A stretch of DNA of 64,000 bases. It comes from Bacteroidota bacterium (GTDB lineage Bacteria > Bacteroidota > Bacteroidia > Bacteroidales > Paludibacteraceae). The notes beneath the pieces are model-generated. The model ran no database searches. It was not told where the DNA came from and saw only the letters and a program-made list of their open reading frames with translations. The translations under genes and the position numbers were made by a program. Shown in pieces: positions 56,584-64,000 of this stretch (position 1 is the first letter of the stretch; every line of letters begins with the position of its first letter). The stretch is from positions 25,843 through 89,842 of the forward strand of contig JAEWUM010000057.1 in the NCBI GenBank assembly GCA_023459355.1. The letters are read 5' to 3'.

Positions 56584-58374
56584 ATGAAATCAAGAAATTT
56601 ACTTATTTTGGCTGTGTTAGCTATCTTTGGCAGTGTTAGTGCAGAGCCTGCAATCTATTATGTAGTTCCCGGGAATGAAATGACAGGTAAAGATGGTAAG
56701 TCATGGGAAAATGCTCTAACTATCTGGGATATTTATAACCATGAAACGTTATATGCTAAGAAAGATGTAAACGCTGTATGGAAGAACGGAGACGTGTTTT
56801 TCTTTGCAGGTGGTATTTATTATCCTTCATTAACTGCAGGTGGTACTGCCGGACGTATTTATCGGGGTTTTAAGTTTGTTGGAGGTTGTGATCCTGCTAA
56901 TGGCTTGATTACAGATCCTGATTACAGACCAGATTATCGTCCATCTACAAATCCTACGATTTTTTCCGGTGATCTCAATGGTAATGGTATAGCTGACCCG
57001 GAAGATGCTAAGAATCTTATTTTTATGCGTCGTGGTTCCAATCTGAATCTGGATGCTACTGATCAGTATGATCTTTCAAAGGCTACTGGTAGTAATGGAG
57101 AACTTGCTCCGCTGAGAATTTTTGGTTTTGAATTTAAGTGCACTTACAATGGCAATCCATTCCCGTCATCAGAAAGTGCAGATTCTCATAGTGGTTGGGG
57201 TGCGGTTTGTTCAGTTCAAGCGTGGATTGAACTCTACAACTGTAATATTCATGACACTTATGCAGAAAAGGCTTCAGGTCTTAATATCTACGGTTCAATG
57301 TATAGAGTTACTGACTGTCAGTTCTATAACAACGTGGCTGTACAGACTGGCTCTGCATTACGTATTAACGTTAATGCAGCTTCCCGTTATACCCGGGGTG
57401 TTGTTGAACGTTGTTCTTTCTATAACAACACACTTTCTGACCGCTTTGGTGGTGCTATTGCTTTGACTGCAGGTGAGATGTATCTTGTAAATTCAACAAT
57501 TTCAGCTAACACAGCCTTATATGAAGGCGCAGGTATTGTTTCAAATGGCAGTTCTAATGCTGACCGGCGTTTACATATTATTAACTGTACTATCGCGGGT
57601 AATAACTGTACGGCTAATCCTTCAGAACTCTATACTACAGATCCTTTGACAGGGAATGTAACAAATCCAGGTTCTTGGGTTGGAAGTGAGATCCGTTTGG
57701 CTAACGACCCTAGCTGCGAAATATGGAACTCTATCATCGTGGGTAAGGAAGAAGATGGTACTATAGCAAAAGCTCCAATTGTATTCAAGGATAGTCTCAG
57801 AGGATCAGCAAACAAAAGCTTCAAGTTATCTTTTAATGTAATTGGAAGTATGTATGCACTCATTGATGGGCAACTTCCATCACTTGATGTTGATAATTAC
57901 AATTATCAGCATGCTGAAAACACTTGGGCTACTGTATTTGGAGCTGCAGAACTAAAGGACAATGGTGGTAGCACTATGACTGTTGCTCCTGATAAGTCTT
58001 ATTTTGACAATCTTAATACGAGTGGAAAGTTCTGGCCTGCATATGTAAATGATGCAAATACATATGCTGCAGAGATTGCATATCAAAAGCTTTTTTCTGT
58101 TTCGGGTTTTGCAGTTCCTGATCTTACCGTAGACCAAAGAAATGTAAAACGCAACTCAGATTCTGAGGCAGACTACTCTCCAGGTGCTTACGACTTTCTT
58201 TCTACATTTACAGGTTTAAATTCAATTGCAACACCAAATGGTCAGTATCCAACAGTTATTTATAATCTGGCCGGACAAAAGGTTGACAAAAACTATCGCG
58301 GAATGGTGATCGTGATAATGAATAATAAGAAATTTCTTATCAATCAAACAGGTAATCAGATACTAAGGTATTAA
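56584..58374 (+). CDS. Secreted right-handed beta-helix protein with sorting-like tail
   Basis: A 596-residue exported protein: signal peptide (ending ~VSA), a WENALTIWDIY segment and a fold region (YRGFKFVGGCDP; IFSGDLNGNGIADPEDAKNLI). From ~210 to 400 it carries parallel beta-helix repeats (IELYNCNIHDTYAEKASGLNI; VTDCQFYNNVAVQTGSALRI; VERCSFYNNTLSDRFGGAIAL; LVNSTISANTALYEGAGIVS). The C-terminus (IYNLAGQKVDKNYRGMVIVI ... NNKKFLINQ) resembles Bacteroidota surface-sorting tails. Such beta-helix proteins often bind or cleave polysaccharides; catalytic residues of known lyases were not seen. It ends 1 bp before the next gene and shares its ECF promoter. Confidence 0.8.
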   Translation: MKSRNLLILAVLAIFGSVSAEPAIYYVVPGNEMTGKDGKSWENALTIWDIYNHETLYAKKDVNAVWKNGDVFFFAGGIYYPSLTAGGTAGRIYRGFKFVGGCDPANGLITDPDYRPDYRPSTNPTIFSGDLNGNGIADPEDAKNLIFMRRGSNLNLDATDQYDLSKATGSNGELAPLRIFGFEFKCTYNGNPFPSSESADSHSGWGAVCSVQAWIELYNCNIHDTYAEKASGLNIYGSMYRVTDCQFYNNVAVQTGSALRINVNAASRYTRGVVERCSFYNNTLSDRFGGAIALTAGEMYLVNSTISANTALYEGAGIVSNGSSNADRRLHIINCTIAGNNCTANPSELYTTDPLTGNVTNPGSWVGSEIRLANDPSCEIWNSIIVGKEEDGTIAKAPIVFKDSLRGSANKSFKLSFNVIGSMYALIDGQLPSLDVDNYNYQHAENTWATVFGAAELKDNGGSTMTVAPDKSYFDNLNTSGKFWPAYVNDANTYAAEIAYQKLFSVSGFAVPDLTVDQRNVKRNSDSEADYSPGAYDFLSTFTGLNSIATPNGQYPTVIYNLAGQKVDKNYRGMVIVIMNNKKFLINQTGNQILRY

Positions 58375-58375
58375 A

Positions 58376-60892
58376 ATGAAAAATAGTATTTTATTTTTTC
58401 TCTTTGTATTTGCCGCAGTCTGTACTACGGCAAATACTTTTTCTACAAGCTTTAAAGTAGGAACTTACAATATTCGATTTGCTGGTGCATCCGGTGATAC
58501 AGGATGGAAAGACTGGAGTCAGAGAAAGACTTATGTGGCACAAACTATCACAAGCTATGATTATGATATTATTGGATTAAATGAATGCCGGGGTGCAGTT
58601 CAATTGGCTGATATGCAGGATATGTTAGGTGATACTTTTGATTTTGTGCTGTATAGTGACCTTCAATATCCTGGATCATACAATCCAATTCTTTATAAGA
58701 AAGACAAATTTAATTTACTGAATTCAGGAGTATTCTTTTTGAATGCAAATGACCTTACCAAGCCATTTATATCATGGGATAACTCAGGCAATTATCGCTT
58801 TACTGTATATGCAAAACTGCAAGTTAAACAAACAGGAGAAATTTTATATTACTTCCAAACTCACCTTGATCATTATGGAGAGACTGCTCGTAATGAGCAA
58901 AGCCGCATCAACATGGAGCAAGTGAGAAAAATTGCGGGTAGTTATCCAACGATTGTGTGTGGTGACCACAATGCTACAAAGTCTCGTATACCCTTTTATA
59001 ATATGATGCTCTCATACATGCAGGATAGTAGAAACGTTGCCGAAACAAAAATTAACATCAGTAGTGGTGACGGTACCTTGAGTAAGCGCACTGTAAATGG
59101 AAAGATTGTATGGGATCCTGCATATAAAAGTAGTTCGCGTTTAGATTATATTTGGATACGTGGAATGATTGCTTCAGAATATCGTCATATAGACGATACT
59201 TTTGGAAATGCAGAATGTCCTTCCGACCACATTGCTATTCAGGCAACTGTAACATTAAATGACTATGTTGCTCAACATACTTTTTATGTTGATCCGGCCG
59301 GAGGTGATGGAGATGGTACAATAACGAATCCTTTCAATGATTTGCAGAAAGCCATTGATGCCACTACTCAGTCCGGTGATACAATTTTTGTAAAAGCAGG
59401 TAAACTAAATATAGCAGGCAGTGGTAAGAACGCTACAATTAATGTTACTAAAACACTAACAATAATTGGAGGTTATAATAACGATTTTTCTGAAGTAACA
59501 GGACTAACCGAACTGAATGGAGACTTAAATGGAAATGATGTTTACGAAAACTTTGCGATTAGTAATACATCTGACAATCTCTATCGATTGATAACAGTAA
59601 ACAGTACTTGCGGACTGGAAATCGCAAATTTCAATCTGCATGGTGCGAATGCCCCTTTAGCATCATCTTCCGGACAAGGCGCAGCGATATATTGTTCTGG
59701 TTACAGATTATTGGTCGACAACTGCTGGATTCATAATAACATGTCGTATGGTAATGGTGCCGGTATATATTGTGCCGGAGCTTTGGATATAAATAAATGT
59801 AAAATGTACAATAATGTTTCATCTTATGGTGCAGGTGGTGCATTCTATTCTGTAAACTTTAGTGGTGAACTGTATTGGAGAATGTCGGTCAAGGATAGCG
59901 AGTTCTACGGTAATAAAGCCACAATGGGGGGGGCAGGATATAATGGCGGATTCTCATGGCTTGGTGTAACGGGTTGTAGTTTTTATAACAACAAGACTAC
60001 AAATTCAGGTACTTTTTACGTGCTGCGTACGAATTACGACAGCAATGTATGCTTTGCGAACAATACTTTTGCAAATAATATTGTAGAGGCAACAACTATT
60101 TCCGGACTTTCAAGTTCAAGTAAAGGCGGAAGTGCTATTTGGATAAAACTGAATGGAGAAGGCAGCAATGTAGCATTGGTAAACAATACTATAGTGGGCA
60201 ACTATGCTTCTTGTTATACTGATAATGAACCTTCTTCAGACTTTAATGGTGCTGCTGTACAGACATTATCGGACTGTACTGTTCGTTTGTATAACAACAT
60301 CATCGCAGCAAATCAAAGTACAGCTTCAACAGGTGGTGATGTATATCTTTTTAATACCACTCATGTTGACACGCAGCATAATGTTTATTCATGTAATGAT
60401 AATATGCAACTGAATCCATCAAGCAACGATCTTTACATGTCAACATACGCTGCAGCACAAACTGCAATTTCAAATATATTAGATGGAGATATAAAGGAAG
60501 ACAAGTTTGTTGCAAATTTTTCTTTCGAAGCAAATACTCCAACAATAAAGGTAAAAGATCCGTCTTATGGTTCAAAACTCATCACATTTATACCAAATAG
60601 CAATTTTGCTGAGTATAGATATATTGGTGATGTAAACCACAATGCTCAAATCAAGGGCGATGAATCTCTCACTACAGACCAGAGAGGTCTAAATCGTAGA
60701 ACCGACGGTACCTCCTGTGCTGGGGCATTCGAGTATGGAGAAGGAAATGCAAGTGGCATTCCTGAAATTGATATAATCCCCGGATCAGAAAATTTGTTTA
60801 TTTATGACCTGAGCGGGAGAATAATTTCAAGTCCCCGGAAAATTCAAGGCGTCTTTATCCAAAATGGTAAAAAATATCTCATAATTAAGTAA
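58376..60892 (+). CDS. Secreted endonuclease/exonuclease/phosphatase-domain protein fused to a beta-helix
   Basis: An 838-residue exported protein. After the signal (~1-22) residues ~23-295 form an EEP (DNase I-like) domain: VGTYNIRFAGASG, IGLNECRGAVQ with the metal-binding Glu, QTHLDHYGETARNEQS, VCGDHNATKSRIPF, RLDYIWIRG and PSDHIAIQATV with the catalytic Asp-His pair. From ~300 it becomes a beta-helix (TFYVDPAGGDGDGTITNPFNDLQKAID ... VDNCWIHNNMSYGNGAGIYC; VKDSEFYGNKATMGGAGYN), and it ends with a sorting-like tail (LFIYDLSGRIISSP ... NGKKYLIIK). The joint of a phosphodiesterase-type domain with a carbohydrate-style beta-helix is unusual. Cotranscribed with the preceding gene. Confidence 0.8.
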   Translation: MKNSILFFLFVFAAVCTTANTFSTSFKVGTYNIRFAGASGDTGWKDWSQRKTYVAQTITSYDYDIIGLNECRGAVQLADMQDMLGDTFDFVLYSDLQYPGSYNPILYKKDKFNLLNSGVFFLNANDLTKPFISWDNSGNYRFTVYAKLQVKQTGEILYYFQTHLDHYGETARNEQSRINMEQVRKIAGSYPTIVCGDHNATKSRIPFYNMMLSYMQDSRNVAETKINISSGDGTLSKRTVNGKIVWDPAYKSSSRLDYIWIRGMIASEYRHIDDTFGNAECPSDHIAIQATVTLNDYVAQHTFYVDPAGGDGDGTITNPFNDLQKAIDATTQSGDTIFVKAGKLNIAGSGKNATINVTKTLTIIGGYNNDFSEVTGLTELNGDLNGNDVYENFAISNTSDNLYRLITVNSTCGLEIANFNLHGANAPLASSSGQGAAIYCSGYRLLVDNCWIHNNMSYGNGAGIYCAGALDINKCKMYNNVSSYGAGGAFYSVNFSGELYWRMSVKDSEFYGNKATMGGAGYNGGFSWLGVTGCSFYNNKTTNSGTFYVLRTNYDSNVCFANNTFANNIVEATTISGLSSSSKGGSAIWIKLNGEGSNVALVNNTIVGNYASCYTDNEPSSDFNGAAVQTLSDCTVRLYNNIIAANQSTASTGGDVYLFNTTHVDTQHNVYSCNDNMQLNPSSNDLYMSTYAAAQTAISNILDGDIKEDKFVANFSFEANTPTIKVKDPSYGSKLITFIPNSNFAEYRYIGDVNHNAQIKGDESLTTDQRGLNRRTDGTSCAGAFEYGEGNASGIPEIDIIPGSENLFIYDLSGRIISSPRKIQGVFIQNGKKYLIIK

Positions 60893-60938
60893 TTAGTTTT
60901 GTACTATCAACAGGTTATAATTATTTCATAAGACTAAA

Positions 60939-60968
60939 CTCATACCTTTTTAAACATGGTGTGTTTAT
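60939..60968 (+). promoter_or_regulatory. Candidate ECF-sigma promoter of the SusC-type gene
   Basis: CTCATAC (60939-60945), 17 bp, GTTTAT (60963-60968), 42 bp before the ATG at 61011. Third copy of the element in this locus; a CATAAGA box lies just upstream, as at 55371. Confidence 0.65.
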
Positions 60969-61010
60969 TATGTATTAATGAACATAATGTAACTTAAAAA
61001 TCACAAAAAC

Positions 61011-64000
61011 ATGAAAAGTACAAGACCTATTGAAAAGGTCATTTTGCTGTCCTTTTTTCTAGCAATATTCTCATTGAATACACTTGCTCAGAAAATAACA
61101 CTTACGTTTAAAAACGAGTCCTTTGAAAAAGTGTTGATATCCATCAAACAACAAACAGGTTTAATGTTAGTATTCAGTGAACAGCTTGTTGATTTGAATC
61201 GTAAGGTTAGCATAAATGAAAAATCCATTCAGGTTGAAGAAGCCTTAGTGCAATTATTGAAAGGTACGAACCTTAGTTTTGAAATTGAAAACAACAAATT
61301 GTATTTGGTGGAAAAAAAGACTGATGAATTAAAAGTATCACCCTCTAAATCAAAAAAAATTACCGGCTTGGTAACCGATGAAAAAGGAGAACCTATAGTA
61401 GGAGCATCAGTTGTACTAAAAGGTTCTAATACCGGAACAATTACAAATATCGATGGTACATTTAATCTTGAAACTCAGGAGCAATCACTGATTACGATTT
61501 CTTATGTTGGATACAAACAAACTTACTTAAAGGTAGGTGAAATGAACAATTATAAAGTTGTGCTCGAAGAAGATTCCAGGTTTCTTGATGAGGTAGTTGT
61601 GGTTGGCTTTGGTACTCAAAAAAAAGTAAATTTAACAGGAGCAGTTTCTGTTATTAGCAATAAAGATATCAATGAGCGACCAGTTACTTCAGCTGCTCAA
61701 GCTTTACAGGGTCTTGACCCGGCTCTTAACATCGGTATTAATTCTGGTAAGGCAAATTCTGGTTATACCATTGATATTCGTGGTGCAGCTTCTCTGAATG
61801 GTGGTACTCCACTTATCCTCGTCGATGGTGTTGAAATGGAACTTAACCGGCTTAATCCTAATGATATTGAGTCTGTTTCAATACTTAAGGATGCTTCCGC
61901 AGCATCTGTATATGGTACCAAAGCTTCATCTGGTGTTGTGCTCATTACAACAAAGAGTGGTGGAGGATCAAAGGTTAATGTCAGCTATAATGGTCGACTG
62001 GGTTTTCTTCAGAATACAACAAGTACAGACTATGTAACTACAGGATACGACTGGTTGCGAACCGTAGATACTTTTTGGGCAGCATCCAATAAAAGTGGCA
62101 ATTATACCAAGTATACTGATGCTGACTATGCTGAACTCTGGATGCGTCGTGGTGATTCTTCTGAAAATCCTTTACTTCCCTGGGCAGTAACTCAGAGCGA
62201 TGGTTCTTACAAGTACTATGGAAACTTCGACTGGTATGGTTATTTCTTTAAACGCACCCGTACTCAGCAGGAGCACAATGTTTCAATACGCGGTGGAAAT
62301 GACAAGGTGAAGTATTTTGTAAGTAGTCGTTACTTTGGATCAGAAGGAATTTTGAATATTCAAAATGACCCTTACGATTCATATAGTATCCGTAGTAAAG
62401 TTGATGTAAATATTACCAAGTGGTTGCGTTATCATAATAATATCAGCTACTTCTATGGCAAAGCATGGTGGCCTGGTATGACAAATCCACAGCATGTTTT
62501 CTCAGGGGTTACTTATGGTGCTGCACCTTATATACCTGCACTGAATCCAGACGGAACAATTGTACATCAGAACCCAAACAGTAATCAGACAGCCGATGTA
62601 GCAGGTGGTTACAACCTGATGCTTACTTATGGTAAAAACTCAAATACTGAAGAAACGAATGAAGTTATCATTAAAAACGGTTTTGATATTGACATTGCTA
62701 AGGGACTTGCTTTTCATAGTAGTTATTCGTATGCATTTTCTGGACTTTTCGATCAGAACCGTTATACACTCGCTCCATATTCCACTAAGGAAGGTGTGAT
62801 AACATGGACACCAGATGACCCTTCTGCTAAGTTTAGAAATGAACTCAATGAAAGTAATCGTTCTACATACAAAAAATCATTCGAGGCTTATGCCGACTAC
62901 ATACAATCATGGAATAACATTCATAACTTCAAGGCAATGGCTGGTATGCAGTATGATACTCGTTACTATCATCAGAATTCAATTTCAGCAAATGGTTTGC
63001 TTTCAGAAGAGCTTAACGACTTCAATCTGGCTAATCCTACTTTGTATCAAGTTTCAGGTGGTAAGAGCAGGTATAAAACACTCGGTTATTTCGGACGTAT
63101 AAACTATGATTATACAGGTCGTTATCTCGTCGAAATTTCCGGTCGTGCTGATGGATCATCACGTTTCTGGAAAGAAAATCGTTGGGCATTCTTCCCTTCT
63201 GCATCCTTTGGATGGCGTGCAAGCGAAGAGAAGTTCTTCAAGTCAATGAGCAGTTGGTGGAACAATGCAAAATTGCGTTACTCTATAGGTTCTTTGGGAA
63301 ATCAACAGGTTAGCGACTATTTGTTCATAGATGAAATTGACACTAAAAAATCAAATGCAAGTTATACTCTTGATGGCATAAATCCTCTGGTTTATTCTCA
63401 GGAGTCAGCACCAGTTGCCAGTAACCTGACATGGGAGAAAGTAACAACTTACGATGTCGGAATTGACCTTGGTTTTTTCAATAAACTCAATATCACTTCC
63501 GATTACTATATTCGTAATACTACTGATATAATGGTAGCAGGAGCATCTCTGCCGGCTGTTTATGGTGCATCGGTTCCAAAACAGAATGCTGCTGATGTTC
63601 GCACAACAGGTTGGGAAATAGGCGTTACGTATCATGACAGCTTTAAACTCCGTGGTTCTAAATTCACTTATAACATTCGTGCCAATATTGGTGACTATAC
63701 AACAAAGATTACTCGTTTTGATAATGAAACAGGTAAAATTGGTGATCACTATGTAGGTGAGACACTTGGAGAACTCTGGGGATGGCGTACTGATGGGCTA
63801 TTCCAGTCTAATGAAGAGGCACAGGCATACGCTTCTACGGTTGATCTTACTTATCTGCAAAAATACATTGCTGATGCTAAGCCTCCTTATACTGGATGGA
63901 TGGCAGGAGACCTGAAGTATCTTGATCTGGATGGTGACAATAAGCTTTCACTTGGCAGTAGTACTATATCCAATCCTGGTGATCGTACCGTTATCGGGAA
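61011..64000 (+). CDS. SusC/RagA-family TonB-linked outer-membrane receptor with STN domain (3' end outside window)
   Basis: The first 996 residues of an outer-membrane TonB-dependent transporter. Signal peptide to ~26; STN domain ~27-105 (ITLTFKNESFEKVLISIKQQ ... VSINEKSIQVEEALVQLLKG); carboxypeptidase-regulatory-like domain ~115-195 (KKITGLVTDEKGEPIVGASV); plug with the family signature LDEVVVVGFGTQKKVNLTGAVSVIS and LEEDSRFLDE before it, then ASAASVYGTKASSGVVLITTKSG; beta-barrel from ~310. The STN domain marks receptors that signal through a FecR/sigma pair, and that pair is encoded upstream. A SusD partner would be expected just past the window. Substrate unknown. The gene is interrupted only by the window end. 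Confidence 0.93.
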   Translation, partial: MKSTRPIEKVILLSFFLAIFSLNTLAQKITLTFKNESFEKVLISIKQQTGLMLVFSEQLVDLNRKVSINEKSIQVEEALVQLLKGTNLSFEIENNKLYLVEKKTDELKVSPSKSKKITGLVTDEKGEPIVGASVVLKGSNTGTITNIDGTFNLETQEQSLITISYVGYKQTYLKVGEMNNYKVVLEEDSRFLDEVVVVGFGTQKKVNLTGAVSVISNKDINERPVTSAAQALQGLDPALNIGINSGKANSGYTIDIRGAASLNGGTPLILVDGVEMELNRLNPNDIESVSILKDASAASVYGTKASSGVVLITTKSGGGSKVNVSYNGRLGFLQNTTSTDYVTTGYDWLRTVDTFWAASNKSGNYTKYTDADYAELWMRRGDSSENPLLPWAVTQSDGSYKYYGNFDWYGYFFKRTRTQQEHNVSIRGGNDKVKYFVSSRYFGSEGILNIQNDPYDSYSIRSKVDVNITKWLRYHNNISYFYGKAWWPGMTNPQHVFSGVTYGAAPYIPALNPDGTIVHQNPNSNQTADVAGGYNLMLTYGKNSNTEETNEVIIKNGFDIDIAKGLAFHSSYSYAFSGLFDQNRYTLAPYSTKEGVITWTPDDPSAKFRNELNESNRSTYKKSFEAYADYIQSWNNIHNFKAMAGMQYDTRYYHQNSISANGLLSEELNDFNLANPTLYQVSGGKSRYKTLGYFGRINYDYTGRYLVEISGRADGSSRFWKENRWAFFPSASFGWRASEEKFFKSMSSWWNNAKLRYSIGSLGNQQVSDYLFIDEIDTKKSNASYTLDGINPLVYSQESAPVASNLTWEKVTTYDVGIDLGFFNKLNITSDYYIRNTTDIMVAGASLPAVYGASVPKQNAADVRTTGWEIGVTYHDSFKLRGSKFTYNIRANIGDYTTKITRFDNETGKIGDHYVGETLGELWGWRTDGLFQSNEEAQAYASTVDLTYLQKYIADAKPPYTGWMAGDLKYLDLDGDNKLSLGSSTISNPGDRTVIG

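Overview
The window looks like a chromosomal segment of a Bacteroidota bacterium, most likely order Bacteroidales; a propionate-forming relative of Paludibacter is a guess. The signs are TAnnTTTG-type -7 promoter boxes in front of many genes, a SusC/RagA-type outer-membrane receptor with STN domain next to an ECF sigma/FecR pair, PAS-rich hybrid histidine kinases, a Rho factor with a long low-complexity insertion, C-terminal sorting-like tails, and both subunits of methylmalonyl-CoA mutase. No tRNA, rRNA, CRISPR array, phage or transposase gene was seen.

Layout. 1-8.9 kb: the 3' end of an LTA-synthase-type sulfatase-fold gene, a DUF2520 Rossmann protein, then mutY, a fused carAB gene and prfC on the minus strand. 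9-15.7 kb: two regulators that join seven membrane segments to an AraC DNA-binding domain, with a BspA-like leucine-rich-repeat protein, a multi-pass lipoprotein-like protein and lipA. 15.7-24.7 kb: housekeeping genes ispE, dnaB, a NupG-type transporter, rho, fabG and a clpB without its N-domain. 24.9-30.4 kb: mutA-menA-CPBP protease-mutB, probably one operon. 30.6-43 kb: signalling genes, namely two paralogous PAS hybrid kinases, a lone receiver, a nonsense-interrupted Gfo/Idh oxidoreductase, a dense inverted-repeat region, a coiled-coil lipoprotein, and a convergent sigma54 regulator/hybrid kinase pair. 43-54.7 kb: S41 peptidase, pgeF, a Spy-like periplasmic protein, a methyltransferase with a structured leader, a soluble AraC regulator, a set of four exported proteins, a third 7TM-AraC regulator and a metallophosphoesterase lipoprotein. 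54.8-64 kb: ECF sigma, FecR anti-sigma, two secreted beta-helix proteins (one fused to a nuclease/phosphatase domain) and a SusC-type receptor cut by the window end.

The two strongest regulatory observations are (1) the element CTCATAC-N17-GTTTAT, with identical spacing upstream of fecR, the first beta-helix gene and susC, a good candidate for the promoter of the locally encoded ECF sigma factor; and (2) pairs of T-tract direct repeats, two of them exactly 21 bp apart, lying just upstream of -7 boxes next to all three 7TM-AraC genes, which resembles the half-site spacing of AraC operators. Other notable items are a CarA-CarB single-chain carbamoyl phosphate synthetase resembling the eukaryotic CAD/CPS type, a nested inverted-repeat element at about 37.98-38.18 kb, a shortened receiver domain in a hybrid kinase, and a possible small RNA upstream of ispE. 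Functions rest on motif reading and family knowledge; no database search was run.
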